From: Kutzneria sp. 744
GTDB lineage: Bacteria; Actinomycetota; Actinomycetes; Mycobacteriales; Pseudonocardiaceae
DNA length: 45,144 nt
Direction of reading: 5' to 3'
Assembly (NCBI RefSeq): GCF_000568255.1
Contig: NZ_KK037166.1
Location: 1,401,119-1,446,262, forward strand
The notes beneath the pieces are model-generated. The model was given only the letters and a program-made list of their open reading frames with translations, did not search any database and had not been told where the DNA came from. Of this stretch, positions 8,172 through 19,358 are shown in pieces (within the stretch, counting starts at the first letter, position 1; every line of letters starts with the position of its first letter). The position numbers and the translations under genes were made by a program.

Positions 8172-9158
8172 CTACGCCAGCAGCTTCTCGATCAGGGCGA
8201 GTTCCTCGTCGCTGAAGTCCAGGTTGGCCGCCGCGCCCACGCTGTCCTCGATCTGCCGGACGCTGCTCGCGCCGACCAGCGCCGAGGTCACGCGGCCGCC
8301 GCGCAGCACCCAGGCGATGGCCATCTGCGCCAGCGTCTGACCACGGCCCTGGGCCACGTCGTTCAGCGCCCGCACCCGGTCCAGCTGCCGCTCGACGCCT
8401 TCGCTCGTCAGGAAGGGGCTGTCGCCGGCCGCGCGCGAGTCGGCCGGGATGCCGTTGAGGTACCGGCCGGTCAGCAGGCCCTGGGCCAGCGGCGAGAAGG
8501 CGATCGAGCCGGCGCCCGCCTCGTCCAGCACGTCGAGCAGGCCGTCCTCCACCCAGCGGTTCACCATCGAGTACGACGGCTGGTGGATCAGCAGCGGCGT
8601 GCCCAGCTCCTTCAGCACCGCCGCCGCCTCTCGGGTCTGCTCCGCCGAGTAGTTCGACACGCCGACGTAGAGCGCCTTTCCTTGCTGCACAACGGAGTGC
8701 AGCGCGCCCATGGTCTCCTCGATCGGCGTCTCCGGGTCCGGCCGGTGGTGGTAGAAGACATCCACGTAGTCCAGGCCCATGCGCCGCAGACTGGCGTCCA
8801 AACTGGACACCAGGTACTTGCGGGAGCCCCACTCGCCGTACGGACCGTCCCACATCAGGTAGCCGGCCTTGGTCGACACCAGGATCTCGTCGCGATACGG
8901 CTTGAGGTCGTCCGCGAACAGCCGGCCGAAGTTCTCCTCCGCCGACCCGGGCGGGGGGCCGTAGTTGTTGGCCAGGTCGAAGTGCGTGACGCCGAGGTCG
9001 AACGCGCGGCGCAGGATCGCCCGCTGCGTCTCGATCCGGTCGACGCCCCCGAAGTTGTGCCACAGCCCCAACGAGACCGCCGGCAGCTTCAGGCCGCTGC
9101 GGCCAACGCGGCGGTAGGGCATGGCGCGGTAGCGCGCTTCATCGGCGACGTACGGCAT
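8172..9158 (-). CDS. mgrA: Aldo/keto reductase, L-glyceraldehyde-3-phosphate reductase (YghZ/MgrA) type
   Basis: 328 residues from the ATG at 9158, which has AGGAG seven bases upstream. The N-terminal YRRVGRSGLKLPAVSLGLW, the THFDLANNYGPPPGSAEENFG block (catalytic Asp and Tyr), STKAGY (Lys) and FYHHRPDP (His) match the YghZ/GPR branch of the AKR superfamily, which reduces L-glyceraldehyde-3-phosphate and methylglyoxal with NADPH. The C-terminus has the usual cofactor motif SALVGASSVRQIEDSV. It is soluble and cytoplasmic. A -10-like TAGGCT lies at about 9197-9202 on this strand, next to the first copy of the 17-nt repeat. The physiological substrate is not certain. Confidence 0.9.
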   Translation of the reverse strand: MPYVADEARYRAMPYRRVGRSGLKLPAVSLGLWHNFGGVDRIETQRAILRRAFDLGVTHFDLANNYGPPPGSAEENFGRLFADDLKPYRDEILVSTKAGYLMWDGPYGEWGSRKYLVSSLDASLRRMGLDYVDVFYHHRPDPETPIEETMGALHSVVQQGKALYVGVSNYSAEQTREAAAVLKELGTPLLIHQPSYSMVNRWVEDGLLDVLDEAGAGSIAFSPLAQGLLTGRYLNGIPADSRAAGDSPFLTSEGVERQLDRVRALNDVAQGRGQTLAQMAIAWVLRGGRVTSALVGASSVRQIEDSVGAAANLDFSDEELALIEKLLA

Positions 9159-9206
9159 TCGACACTCCTGATCACCACGGACAACTCCGTGTCGAAGCCT
9201 AACCCG

Positions 9207-9305
9207 CCGCGAGTCCCGCTCTCGGGGCAACCGGATGGAACTCTCGCCTCCGCGGGTCGAGTTTCCGGAACTCGACATTCAGCTGCTGGAGAGCGGGACT
9301 CGCGG
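9207..9305. repeat. 99-bp element with 17-bp perfect inverted terminal repeats
   Basis: The 17-mer GAGAGCGGGACTCGCGG stands at 9289-9305 and its exact reverse complement at 9207-9223. Between them is a second inverted repeat, GTCGAGTT-5 nt-AACTCGAC (9256-9276). The whole forms a nested cruciform between the Crp/Fnr stop codon (2 bp from the right copy) and the aldo/keto reductase promoter. A third copy of the 17-mer is at 44895-44911. It could be a transcript-end hairpin for the crp-like gene, a dispersed intergenic repeat, or a MITE-like element; no target-site duplication is evident. Confidence 0.65.
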
Positions 9306-9306
9306 T

Positions 9307-9963
9307 TCAGCCCGGTCGCCAGCCCGGGTCGGCGAGCTTGCGTTCCAGGGCATCGGCGTCGACGATGTGGTAATAGCGGCGGTCGGTCAGCAGCACGCCT
9401 TCCTGACGCAGCAAGGCAAGGCCGTACTCCACGGACTTCGGCGAGGCCGTCACGAGCTGGGCCAACTCCGCCTGCGTGACGCCGCGCACCACCCAGCCGG
9501 CCCCGGCCCGCTCGCCCAGTTCCCGAGCCAGGTCGAGCAGCTGCCGCGCCAGCCGGGCCGGCACGTCGAGGGAAGCCCGGTACTCCTGGCGCCGATCGGC
9601 CAGGGACAGCCTGTGCCGCAACAGATCCGTGACGAAGCGCAGCACCTCGGGGTCCTCGTCGGCCAGGGCGAGAAAGCGCTGTCCCTCGACGTGCACGGCC
9701 CGGCCGTGGGTGCGGGCGACGATGCTGGCCGAGCGGCTGGCGCCGGACAACACGCCCATCTCGCCCAGCACCGCGCCGGGACCGTAGAAGCCGAGGATGG
9801 AGTCGACGCCGTTCTGGCCGGGCAGCACGATCTTCACCGAGCCAGCCTCGATGAGCAGCACCTCGTGGCTCTCCTCGCCCGCGCGGCACAGCAGCTCCCC
9901 GCCGCGGAACGCGGCCGGCCGCCCATGCGCCCGGAGCTTGGCCCGCACGGTCTCGAAGTCCAC
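9307..9963 (-). CDS. Crp/Fnr-family transcriptional regulator
   Basis: About 218 residues from a GTG at 9963; an in-frame GTG at 10047 would add 28 low-complexity residues and is less likely. The N-terminal cyclic-nucleotide-binding beta-roll is clear (GGELLCRAGEESHEVLLIEAG, then GAVLGEMGVLSGASRSASIVA near residue 75, the phosphate-binding cassette). It is followed by the dimerisation helix and a Crp-type winged HTH (VTQAELAQLVTASPKSVEYGL, about residues 165-190). The recognition-helix segment SPKSVEYGL departs from the usual SRETVxR, so its target will differ from the E. coli CRP site. Effector and regulon are unknown. Confidence 0.88.
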   Translation of the reverse strand: MDFETVRAKLRAHGRPAAFRGGELLCRAGEESHEVLLIEAGSVKIVLPGQNGVDSILGFYGPGAVLGEMGVLSGASRSASIVARTHGRAVHVEGQRFLALADEDPEVLRFVTDLLRHRLSLADRRQEYRASLDVPARLARQLLDLARELGERAGAGWVVRGVTQAELAQLVTASPKSVEYGLALLRQEGVLLTDRRYYHIVDADALERKLADPGWRPG

Positions 9964-10057
9964 GCCCCCGTTGCTACCAGGTCGGCCGCCTTCCGGGGAA
10001 CGACACGGCGCACCCTTCCCCCGAGCGGCGGCGTATTTTCCGCCCACGCGGGGGGCG

Positions 10058-10981
10058 TCACGGCACGGCGTGCCCCCGCGCGGCGGTCCATAGGCGGTAC
10101 CACTCGACGCCGGTCATCGCGGCCGCCTGGGCCTCCGCGTCGGCGCAGGCGCGGATGCGGTCGGGGTTGGCGGTGCCGATCACGGGCTCGATCCGGGCCG
10201 GGTGGCGCATGAGCCAGGCCAGCACGATGGCCTCGGCGGTGGTGCCCTTCTCCGTCGCCATGGCGTTGACCAGGTCGTACGCGGCCTCGTCGGCGGCGGC
10301 TCGCGAGGCGCCGCTGTAGATGCCCCGGGCCAGGGAGCCCCACGCCTGGATCCGGACGTCGTTGGCGCGGCAGTACTCGACGGTGCCCTCGGTGAAGCTC
10401 AGGCCGCTGCCCTCGGGGTGGTTGACCAGCACCGCGGACTCGACCCAGTCCCGCCGGTGCAGGCTCATCTCCAGCTGGTTGGCCACGATCGGCTCGTCCA
10501 GATGCCGTTGCAGCAAGGACATCTGCGCGGCGGACATGTTGGAGACGCCCAGGGCCCCGACCTTGCCGGCGGCGCGGAGCTCCCCGTACGCGTCGGCGAC
10601 CTCGGCCGGCTCCAGCAGCGGGTCGGGCCGGTGCAGCAGGAGGACGTCCACCCGCTCCACACCCAGCCGCCGCAGGCTGGCGTCGACCCGCTCCAGGATC
10701 GCCGGCTTGGACAGGTCGTAGTAGGTCTGCAGGCCGCTCTCGCCCAGCCGGATCCCGCACTTGGTCTGGATCAGGACCCGTTCCCGCAGGCCCGGGTCGC
10801 GCCGCAGCACCTCGCCGAACACCTGCTCCGCCTTGCCGGCCCGGTAGATGTCGGCGTGGTCGAACCAGCTGACGCCGATCTCCAGCGCCGCGTGCACCGC
10901 CCGCTCGGCGAGGTCGACGTCGGCGCCGGTGTACGGGGCGTCGTCCCAGGTTCCGCCGAGGCCCATGCAGCCGTAGATCAT
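10058..10981 (-). CDS. Aldo/keto reductase, YdhF-like
   Basis: 307 residues from the ATG at 10981, with GGGGA seven bases upstream; a GTG two codons earlier (10987) is possible but sits too close to that SD. The AKR residues are visible: GVSWFDHADIYRAGKAEQ (Asp, Tyr), IQTKCGIRLGE (Lys) and VDVLLLHRPDPLLEP (His). The block ERVDASLRRLGVERVD is typical of the YdhF/YcsN branch. It is cytoplasmic and NAD(P)H-dependent. It diverges from a GntR gene, which may control it. Substrate unknown; the sugar-catabolic surroundings suggest a sugar aldehyde or ketone. Confidence 0.88.
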   Translation of the reverse strand: MIYGCMGLGGTWDDAPYTGADVDLAERAVHAALEIGVSWFDHADIYRAGKAEQVFGEVLRRDPGLRERVLIQTKCGIRLGESGLQTYYDLSKPAILERVDASLRRLGVERVDVLLLHRPDPLLEPAEVADAYGELRAAGKVGALGVSNMSAAQMSLLQRHLDEPIVANQLEMSLHRRDWVESAVLVNHPEGSGLSFTEGTVEYCRANDVRIQAWGSLARGIYSGASRAAADEAAYDLVNAMATEKGTTAEAIVLAWLMRHPARIEPVIGTANPDRIRACADAEAQAAAMTGVEWYRLWTAARGHAVP

Positions 10982-11086
10982 CGTCACGTCCCCGACTCTA
11001 GAACGGAGACCGCGCGCCTGCTGGAGAGGCACTTCCGGCCCGGCTATCCTGGATCTTCCGCCACCGACCCTGAGGTTCCGCGAAGC

Positions 11087-11839
11087 ATGAGCGACTCGTC
11101 CGCCGTCCTGCCGGGGTATCCGGACCCGCTGTGGATCCAGGCGGTCACCCTCGTGCGCGGGGAGATCGAGCGCGGGATCCTGAAGCCGGGCATGCGCCTG
11201 GCGCCGGAACGCGAGCTGTGCCAGCAGCTGGGCATCAGCCGGGTCACGCTGCGCCGCGCGCTCGGGCACCTGGTCGAGGAAGGCGTGCTGAGCGCGTCTC
11301 GGGGCCGCGGCTGGTACGTGAGCCAGGCGGTGCAGCCACGCAAGGAGTGGCCCAACACCCTGGAGTCGTTCACCGAGACGGCCGCTCGAATGGGCCTGCG
11401 ACCGCGCTCCGAGGTGCTGCAGAGCCGGGTCGATCCGGCGACCATCGACCAGGCCGAGCAGCTGGGCATCGCGCCGGGCACGCAGCTGTTCACGCTGGAA
11501 CGGGTGCGGCTGCTCAACAACATGCCGATCGGCCTCGACCTGACCCGCCTGCCCCTGGCGCTGGCCCCGTACCTGTCCACGCTCGACTTCGGCGAGCGGT
11601 CCCTGTACGCGGCGCTGGCCGAGGCCGGCGTGGAGCCGGTGCGGGCGGACTCGACCATCGAGGCCACCAAGGCCGACGACCGCACCGCCCGGCACCTGGA
11701 GATCGAGCCGGGCGAGCCGATCCTCGTCATGCACCAGCTGGCCCTGAACGCCGGCCAGGAGCCGCTGTTCACGTCGACGATCCGCTATGCCGGCGAGCGC
11801 TACCGCCTGCGCACGTCGTTCAGCCGGACTACGGGTTGA
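11087..11839 (+). CDS. GntR-family regulator with UTRA effector domain (GntR1)
   Basis: 250 residues. The N-terminal GntR winged HTH spans about residues 12-80 (RLAPERELCQQLGISRVTLRRAL), followed by a UTRA ligand domain (about 90-245) as in HutC/DasR-type repressors that sense sugar phosphates or related metabolites. It is a close paralogue of the GntR at 20403: blocks such as WPNTLESF-x-ETA-x-RMG, the ISRVTLR recognition helix and the C-terminal STIRYAG-x-RYRLRTSF are shared. It diverges from the YdhF-like reductase, and its 3' end overlaps the convergent dehydrogenase gene by 11 nt (11829-11839). No GGTAT operator was found in its own upstream region. Confidence 0.9.
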   Translation: MSDSSAVLPGYPDPLWIQAVTLVRGEIERGILKPGMRLAPERELCQQLGISRVTLRRALGHLVEEGVLSASRGRGWYVSQAVQPRKEWPNTLESFTETAARMGLRPRSEVLQSRVDPATIDQAEQLGIAPGTQLFTLERVRLLNNMPIGLDLTRLPLALAPYLSTLDFGERSLYAALAEAGVEPVRADSTIEATKADDRTARHLEIEPGEPILVMHQLALNAGQEPLFTSTIRYAGERYRLRTSFSRTTG

Positions 11840-12756
11840 CCAGCACGCCCTTGACGAAGTCGGGGCCGGCGGCCGCCATCGCGGCGAAGGCCTCGTCGAC
11901 CTGGTCGAGGGTGTACCAGTGGGTGACCAGCGGGGCGTAGCTGAAGCGGCGCTGGGCGATCAGCTCCAGGGCGACCGCCATGGCGGCGATGGTGCGGGTG
12001 CGGTCGGGGCAGAAGCCGTTGACCACGGTGACGGCCTTGTACCAGAGGTCCATGTCCATCTTGGCGTCGCCGGTGTGGTGGTAGCCGACGACGTTGAGCG
12101 TGCCGAACGGCCGGACCAGGCGGCCGGCGGTGGCCAGGCCGGGCGTCACGCCGGTGGCCTCCAGCACCACGTCGAACCGGGTGCCGAGGTGTTCGTCCGG
12201 AACCTCGTCGGGCGCGAAGGCGAGGTCCGCGCCCAGGGCGAGGGCCCGCGCGCGGCGGGCCGGGTCGGGGTCGACGCCGACGAGCAGACCGGGGGCATGC
12301 CGCTTGGCCAGCTGCACCAGAACCCAGCCCCATGAAGCCGAGACCGACCACGGCGGCGCGGCTTCCGGCGGCGACCGGCGACCGGGAAAGCGCTTCCTCC
12401 AGGACGGCGACCGGCTCGCCGAGGGCGTGAGCGGGCTCGACACCGGGCGGAACGGGCAGCAGCGCGGCACTGTCCATTACGGCCAGTGACGCGAAGCCCT
12501 CGCCGCCGAGCCCGGTGACGAGGTCGCCGACGTTCCACCGGGTCGCCTCGGAGCCGACGGCGGCCACTCGCCCGGCGATCTCGTGGCCGAGACGCATCGG
12601 CGCCGCGCTCGGATCGTGGTCGCGCCAGGCCGAGAGGTCCGACGTGCAGACACCGCAGGCCAGCACCTCGACCAGCACCTGGTGGTCGGCCGGCGTGGGA
12701 TCGGGCCGCTCGACGACCTCGGACGTGCGCGGTCCGACCAGCTGGCTGAATCTCAT
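11829..12756 (-). pseudogene. Zinc-less MDR alcohol dehydrogenase-like gene with a 1-nt frameshift
   Basis: Starts at the ATG at 12756 (GGAG six bases upstream). Frame 1 encodes an MDR N-terminal domain (LACGVCTSDLSAWRDHD, MRLGHEIAGRVAAVG) and runs to the nucleotide-binding motif VVGLGFMGLG. The other reading frame then continues exactly where the family continues (VLVQLAKRHAPGLLVGVDP, GTLNVVGYHHTGD, ending VKGVLVNP at 11829). One extra G in the G-runs at 12323-12331 accounts for the shift. The four-Cys structural-zinc loop is absent, as in many sugar-alcohol MDRs. It is either a recent pseudogene or a sequencing error; everything else looks intact. It diverges from the ABC importer and shares its GGTAT sites. 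Confidence 0.82.
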
Positions 12757-12770
12757 GCTCGTCTCCGAGT

Positions 12771-12785
12771 GGTTTGAAGTGGTAT
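12771..12785. promoter_or_regulatory. GGTAT-type operator repeat upstream of the dehydrogenase gene
   Basis: GTGGTTT and GTGGTAT stand exactly 10 bp apart in direct orientation, 15-30 bp before the dehydrogenase ATG, with further GGTGGATTGGT downstream of them on the plus strand. The same half-site recurs at 12903-12928, 20343-20358 and 24794-24799, suggesting one regulator, probably a GntR of this locus. Confidence 0.5.
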
Positions 12786-12902
12786 GCGGTGGATTGGTGA
12801 CCTGTCGCACGCCGGAACCCTGCCCAGGATGCTCTCATCACGGTTTCATACCGTCACTACTCTGTTCAGCCGCTAGACAGTACCGTGCCGTCTGTCCACT
12901 CT

Positions 12903-12928
12903 GGTATGCCGTGGTATGCATCTGGTAC
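12903..12928. promoter_or_regulatory. Triple GGTAT/GGTAC direct repeat upstream of the ABC operon
   Basis: GGTAT (12903-12907), GGTAT (12913-12917) and GGTAC (12924-12928) repeat every 10-11 bp, placing them on one face of the helix 33-58 bp before the permease ATG. Further upstream lies an inverted repeat ACGGT-5 nt-ACCGT (12840-12854). The core TGGTAT matches each arm of the palindrome before gntR2. Likely operator of the transport operon; promoter boxes could not be assigned. Confidence 0.55.
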
Positions 12929-12960
12929 GTCGTCCGTCAGGGCGTGAAGGGAGCCGAGCC

Positions 12961-13935
12961 ATGCGCACCGTGCTCAGGAAGCTCGGCTTCTACCTGCTCA
13001 CGGCCTGGGTCGCGATCAGCCTGAACTTCCTGATCCCCCGGGTCATGCCGGGCGACCCGGCCGAGCACCTGATCAACCAGTTCCACGGCAAGCTCGGGCC
13101 GGCGGCCATCCAGGCCCTGCGGGTCCTGTTCGGACAGCCGGACGCCAGCCTGTGGACCCAGTACCTCAACTACTGGCACAGCATCCTGACCGGCGACTTC
13201 GGCATCTCCTACGCCTACTACCCGACCGACGTGGGCACGGTGCTGGGCCAGAGCATGTTCTGGACGCTGGGCCTGATCACGGCCTGCACCATCCTGGGTT
13301 TCGTGATCGGCACCGGCCTGGGCATCCTGGCCGGCTGGAAACGCGGCACCTGGCTGGATTCGCTGATACCGGTGACCACGTTCCTGTCGTCCATCCCGTA
13401 CTTCTGGTTCGCCATCATCATCGTGCTGGTCTTCTCGATCACGCTGAACTGGTTCCCGCTGTCCGGCGGCTACTCGGTCGACACCACCATCGGCTTCAGC
13501 GGCGACTTCATCGCCAGCGCGCTGTACTACGCGGTGCTGCCGGCGGCGACCATCGTGATCACCTCGGTCGGCGGCTGGCTGATCAGCATGCGCAACATGA
13601 TGGTGACCACGCTGTCCGAGGACTACGTGCGGCTGGCCGAGGCCAAGGGCCTGTCCCGGCGCCGGGTCATGTACAAATACGCGGCCCGCAACGCGATGCT
13701 GCCGTCACTGTCGGGTTTCGCGATGTCGCTGGGCTTCGTGATCGGCGGCTCCATCGTCACCGAGGTGGTCTTCAACTACCCCGGCCTCGGCACCACGCTG
13801 TTCAAGGCGGCGCAGGCCGCGGACTACCCGCTGATGTCGGCCATCTTCCTGCTGATCACGATCATGGTGCTGGTGGCCAACCTGCTCGCGGACGTCGTCT
13901 ACGTGTTCCTCGACCCGAGGACGAGGGAGGGCTGA
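12961..13935 (+). CDS. ABC importer permease, DppB/OppB type
   Basis: 324 residues from the ATG at 12961, which is preceded by GAAGGGAG. It has an N-terminal TM helix, the family motif NFLIPRVMPGDPAEHL, five further TM segments and the coupling-helix (EAA) motif region EDYVRLAEAKGLSRRRVMYKYAARNAMLPS at about residues 220-250. This fold belongs to the peptide/opine/nickel uptake permeases, a family that also imports beta-linked oligosaccharides such as chitobiose. First gene of the transport operon; the next gene starts 2 nt after its stop. Confidence 0.93.
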   Translation: MRTVLRKLGFYLLTAWVAISLNFLIPRVMPGDPAEHLINQFHGKLGPAAIQALRVLFGQPDASLWTQYLNYWHSILTGDFGISYAYYPTDVGTVLGQSMFWTLGLITACTILGFVIGTGLGILAGWKRGTWLDSLIPVTTFLSSIPYFWFAIIIVLVFSITLNWFPLSGGYSVDTTIGFSGDFIASALYYAVLPAATIVITSVGGWLISMRNMMVTTLSEDYVRLAEAKGLSRRRVMYKYAARNAMLPSLSGFAMSLGFVIGGSIVTEVVFNYPGLGTTLFKAAQAADYPLMSAIFLLITIMVLVANLLADVVYVFLDPRTREG

Positions 13936-13937
13936 TC

Positions 13938-15934
<1,997 letters not shown>

Positions 15935-15938
<4 letters not shown>

Positions 15939-16951
15939 CCGCACCGGTGTTGGAGGCCGTCGACGTCACGAAGCACTTCCCGGTGCGCGGCCTGGTCAAG
16001 CGGGGCGCGGGGCGGGTCGTGCACGCCGTGGACAACGTGTCGCTGAAGCTCTACTCGGGCCGGATCACCGCCCTGGTCGGCGAATCCGGCTCGGGAAAGT
16101 CCACCCTGGCCCGCCTGCTGGCCCAGCTCTACCCGCTGACCAGCGGCGAGATCCGGCTGCACGGAAACCCCGTGCAGGCCACCAAGGGCAAGGCGTTCCG
16201 CGAGCACGTCAGCAAGGTGCAGCTGATCCTCCAGGACCCGTTCGCCTCGTTCAACCCGGTCGCCTCGATCGCCAGCACGCTGCGCCGCGCGGTGTCCATC
16301 CACCACGCCGGCAAGGGCGGTGACGAGCAGCTGGCCGTGATCGACGACCTGCTGACCCAGACCAATCTGGCGCCGCCACGGCAGTTCACCCAGAAGTTCC
16401 CGCACGAGCTGTCCGGCGGCCAGCTCCAGCGGGTCTCCATCGCCCGCGCGCTGGCGGCGAGCCCCGAGGTGTTCCTGGCCGACGAGCCGGTGTCCAGTTT
16501 GGACGTCTCGATCCGGCTGGGCATCCTCAACCTGTTGCGGCGCTTGACCGAGGAGCGTGACGTGGCCATGCTCTACGTCACCCACGACATCGCCTCGGCC
16601 CGCTACTTCGCCGCCGACACCGCCGTGATGTACGCCGGCGAGATCGTGGAGACCGGCCCGTCGGAGACCGTCACCCAGCAGGCCGCGCACCCGTACACGC
16701 AGCTGCTGATCTCCTCCGCGCCCGATCCGTCCCGCACGGATGTCAAGCGGGTCAAGGACATCGGGCAGCCGCCGAGCCTGATCTCCCCGCCCAGCGGCTG
16801 CCGGTTCCACCCGCGCTGCCCCTTCGCCATGGCCCGCTGCAGGGAAGAAAAACCGCCGCCCTTCGAACTCGCCGACGGCCACACCGCACGGTGCTGGCTG
16901 TACGCGGACAACCCTGAGCCCGCCGCGTCAGAAAGGCCCGATGCGCAGTGA
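15935..16951 (+). CDS. ABC importer ATPase, DppF/OppF type
   Basis: 338 residues with Walker [10 protein letters not shown] (about 50-58), a Q-loop in [12 protein letters not shown], signature LSGGQLQR, Walker [13 protein letters not shown], switch YVTHD, and the C-terminal oligopeptide-type motif [15 protein letters not shown]. It would pair with the ATPase half of the fusion protein to drive one importer. It overlaps the genes on both sides by 4 nt. Confidence 0.93.
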
Positions 16952-18597
16952 CCACCCCGGTTCAGCTCACCAGAAGGAACCTGTTGGCGGGCATGCTCGC
17001 CACCGCCGGCGGCCTCGCGCTGGCCGCCTGCTCGCCCGGCGGCTCGTCGTCGTCGGCCAACGGCCTGACCGTCACCGTCGCGGGCCAGTCCGACAACCTC
17101 ACCCAGGTGTTCAACCCGTTCCTGGAGAACACCGCCCTCGGCGTGACCTACAACGGCTCCTTCATCTACGAGCCGCTGGTGCAGATCAACACCGCCGACA
17201 TCGGCAAGGACATCCCGTGGCTGGCCAAGTCCTGGGAGTGGTCGGACGACAACAAGACGTTCACGGTCACGTTGCAGGACAACGTGAAGTGGTCCGACGG
17301 CAAGCCGTTCTCGGCCGATGACGTGGTGTTCTCCTACCAGATGCTGAAGAAGTACCCGGCGCTGAACCTGCAGGGCGTGCCCGACAACGAGGTCAGCTCG
17401 CCGGCGCCGAACAAGGTCGTGTTCACCTTCAAGGACCCGTCGCAACAGCTGTTCCCGAGCATCGTGTCGGCGCCGATCGTGGCCAAGCACCTGTGGGAGT
17501 CGGTCAAGGACCCCACCACCTACCAGGACCCGAACCCGGTCGGCACCGGCGCGTTCAAGATCGGCACGTTCTCGCCGCAGAGCCTGCTGCTGACCCGCAA
17601 CGACGACTACTGGCAGACCAAGGCGGCCATCGCGGCGATCCGCTTCGTGCCGTACAAGGACAACTCCACCATCACCAACGCGATGGTGCAGGGCCAGGCC
17701 GACTGGGCCGGCGCCTACATCGCCAACGCGGACAAGACCTTCACGTCCAAGAACAAGAACTACCACTTCTGGGCGCCGCGGGCCGGCACCGACGGCCTCA
17801 TCCCGAACCTGGAGCGCTGGCCGCTGTCGGACATCGCGGTGCGCAAGGCGATCAGCCTCGGCGTGAACCGCAAGCAGGTGGCCGCGGCCAGCGGCGAGCA
17901 GCCGGCGACCAGCGTCACCGGCCTGCCGCTGCCGACCTACAAGTCCTCGGTGGCCAAGGCCTACGACGGGGTCGGCTTCGTCGAGGACAAGAACAAGGCC
18001 ATGCAGACCCTGGAGGCCGCCGGCTACGCCAAGGCGAGCGACGGCTACTACGCCAAGGGCGGCAAGCGGGTCGAGTTCAGCTGCAGCTTCCCGGCCTCCT
18101 ACACCGAGATCGCCGCGCGCGTGCAGGTGCTGGTGTCGCAGCTCAAGGACATCGGCATCAAGTTGAACATCGACACCACCACCGTGGACGACATCAACCC
18201 GCGCACGGCCAAGGGCGACTTCGACTCCACCATGGGCTATCCGGTGAGCCCGACGCCGCGGGCGTTCTCGTTCTACAACGACACCATCAACCCCAACCTG
18301 TACTACCCGATCGGCCAGTCCACGCCCTCGTTCCAGAACATCGAGCGGTTCAAGGACGACGAGGCGGCCGAGCTGTTCAAGCAGTACCCCCTGGCCACCA
18401 CCGACGAGCAGCGGCAGCAGATCCTGGACAAGATCGAGAAGGTGTTCGTGGAGAAGCTGCCGTGGATCCCCATGTTCTACTGGGGTTCCTACAGCAGCTG
18501 GAGCACCGCCAAGGTGACCGGCTTCCCCGACGAGAACAGCCCCTACTTCACCGCGGTGCCCAACGTGGTGGTGGCGCTGAGGCTGAAGCCGGCGTGA
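16948..18597 (+). CDS. Family-5 extracellular solute-binding lipoprotein
   Basis: 549 residues from a GTG overlapping the previous stop. The N-terminus has a twin-arginine signal (TRRNLLAG) followed by a lipobox LAAC with Cys28, so it should be exported folded by Tat and lipid-anchored. A low-complexity Gly/Ser spacer follows. The body has the SBP_bac_5 landmarks ([59 protein letters not shown]). Family 5 binds peptides, nickel and also oligosaccharides such as chitobiose (Vibrio CBP) and cellobiose. The gene neighbours point to a sugar ligand. Confidence 0.92.
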   Translation: MTTPVQLTRRNLLAGMLATAGGLALAACSPGGSSSSANGLTVTVAGQSDNLTQVFNPFLENTALGVTYNGSFIYEPLVQINTADIGKDIPWLAKSWEWSDDNKTFTVTLQDNVKWSDGKPFSADDVVFSYQMLKKYPALNLQGVPDNEVSSPAPNKVVFTFKDPSQQLFPSIVSAPIVAKHLWESVKDPTTYQDPNPVGTGAFKIGTFSPQSLLLTRNDDYWQTKAAIAAIRFVPYKDNSTITNAMVQGQADWAGAYIANADKTFTSKNKNYHFWAPRAGTDGLIPNLERWPLSDIAVRKAISLGVNRKQVAAASGEQPATSVTGLPLPTYKSSVAKAYDGVGFVEDKNKAMQTLEAAGYAKASDGYYAKGGKRVEFSCSFPASYTEIAARVQVLVSQLKDIGIKLNIDTTTVDDINPRTAKGDFDSTMGYPVSPTPRAFSFYNDTINPNLYYPIGQSTPSFQNIERFKDDEAAELFKQYPLATTDEQRQQILDKIEKVFVEKLPWIPMFYWGSYSSWSTAKVTGFPDENSPYFTAVPNVVVALRLKPA

Positions 18598-19358
18598 CCG
18601 CCGATCTCGCCGTCATGGCGTACACGGTGCTCGATCAGGCCCGCGCCGATCTCGACGGCACGTTGGCCCGGCTGGCCGAGATCGGCTACCGGGGCGTCGA
18701 GACCTACGGCCTGGTCGAGCACTTCGGTCCGGCGCGGGTACGGGGCGCGCTGGACGCGGCCGGGCTGGCCGTGACGAGCGCGCACGTGCCGTTCCCGGCC
18801 GGCCCGGACGCGGAGTCCATCCTGGACCAGAACCAGGAGCTGGGCGCCGAGGTCCTGGTGTGGAGCATGGAACGGGAGGAGTTCGACTCGCCGGACGCGA
18901 TCAAGCGCGGCGTGCAGCGGGTGAACGTGGCGGCCGAGCACGCCGCCGCCCGGGGCATGAAGATCGCCTACCACAACCACTTCGCCGAGTTCTCCCAGTT
19001 CTTCGACGGCGTGCAGGCCTACGACCTGTTGTTGGCATCGATGGACGAGCGGGTGCTGCTGGAGCTCGACGCGTACTGGGCGGTCCTCGGCGGCGCCGAT
19101 CCGGCCGAGATCCTGACCCGGCTCGGCGACCGCGTTCGGTTCATCCACATCAAGGACGGGCCGGCCCTCAGCTACGAAGACGACGTGATGGTGCCGATCG
19201 GCGAGGGTCGGATCGACTGGCGCACAACGCTGTCCGTGCCGTCCGGGCTGCGCTGGCACATCGTCGAGCTGGAACGGCTGCACATCGACACGTTCGAGGC
19301 GCTGCAACGCAGCTATGACCACCTGGTCGGCAACGGGCTCTCGTTGGGGGCGCGATGA
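18594..19358 (+). CDS. TIM-barrel sugar phosphate isomerase/epimerase family protein
   Basis: 254 residues from a GTG overlapping the solute-binding protein stop by 4 nt. It has the AP-endonuclease-2 barrel pattern: [10 protein letters not shown], metal-site residues in [10 protein letters not shown] (His), [13 protein letters not shown] (Glu/Asp), [11 protein letters not shown] (His, Asp) and the final HIVELE glutamate. Members interconvert ketoses or act on inosose and 3-keto sugars. Translational coupling to the importer argues that it works on the imported sugar or a derivative. The exact reaction cannot be read from sequence. Confidence 0.87.
   Translation: MTADLAVMAYTVLDQARADLDGTLARLAEIGYRGVETYGLVEHFGPARVRGALDAAGLAVTSAHVPFPAGPDAESILDQNQELGAEVLVWSMEREEFDSPDAIKRGVQRVNVAAEHAAARGMKIAYHNHFAEFSQFFDGVQAYDLLLASMDERVLLELDAYWAVLGGADPAEILTRLGDRVRFIHIKDGPALSYEDDVMVPIGEGRIDWRTTLSVPSGLRWHIVELERLHIDTFEALQRSYDHLVGNGLSLGAR

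Noticed and set aside
9207-9305. Insertion sequence identity for the 99-bp inverted-repeat element
   Set aside because: It has no coding capacity, and I could not identify a target-site duplication, so it is reported as a repeat or possible MITE only.
10982-11734. Upstream extension of the YdhF-like reductase to 11734
   Set aside because: It is antisense to the GntR1 gene and has low-complexity composition; the AKR fold starts at about 10981.
12840-12930. Riboswitch or attenuator in the ABC operon leader
   Set aside because: Only short inverted repeats and phased GGTAT repeats are present; no long stem followed by a terminator, and the pattern fits protein operators better.
13152-13937. Upstream extension of the permease-ATPase fusion
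   Set aside because: It reads the DppB gene in another frame; the ATG at 13938 has a good SD and begins the DppC-like sequence.
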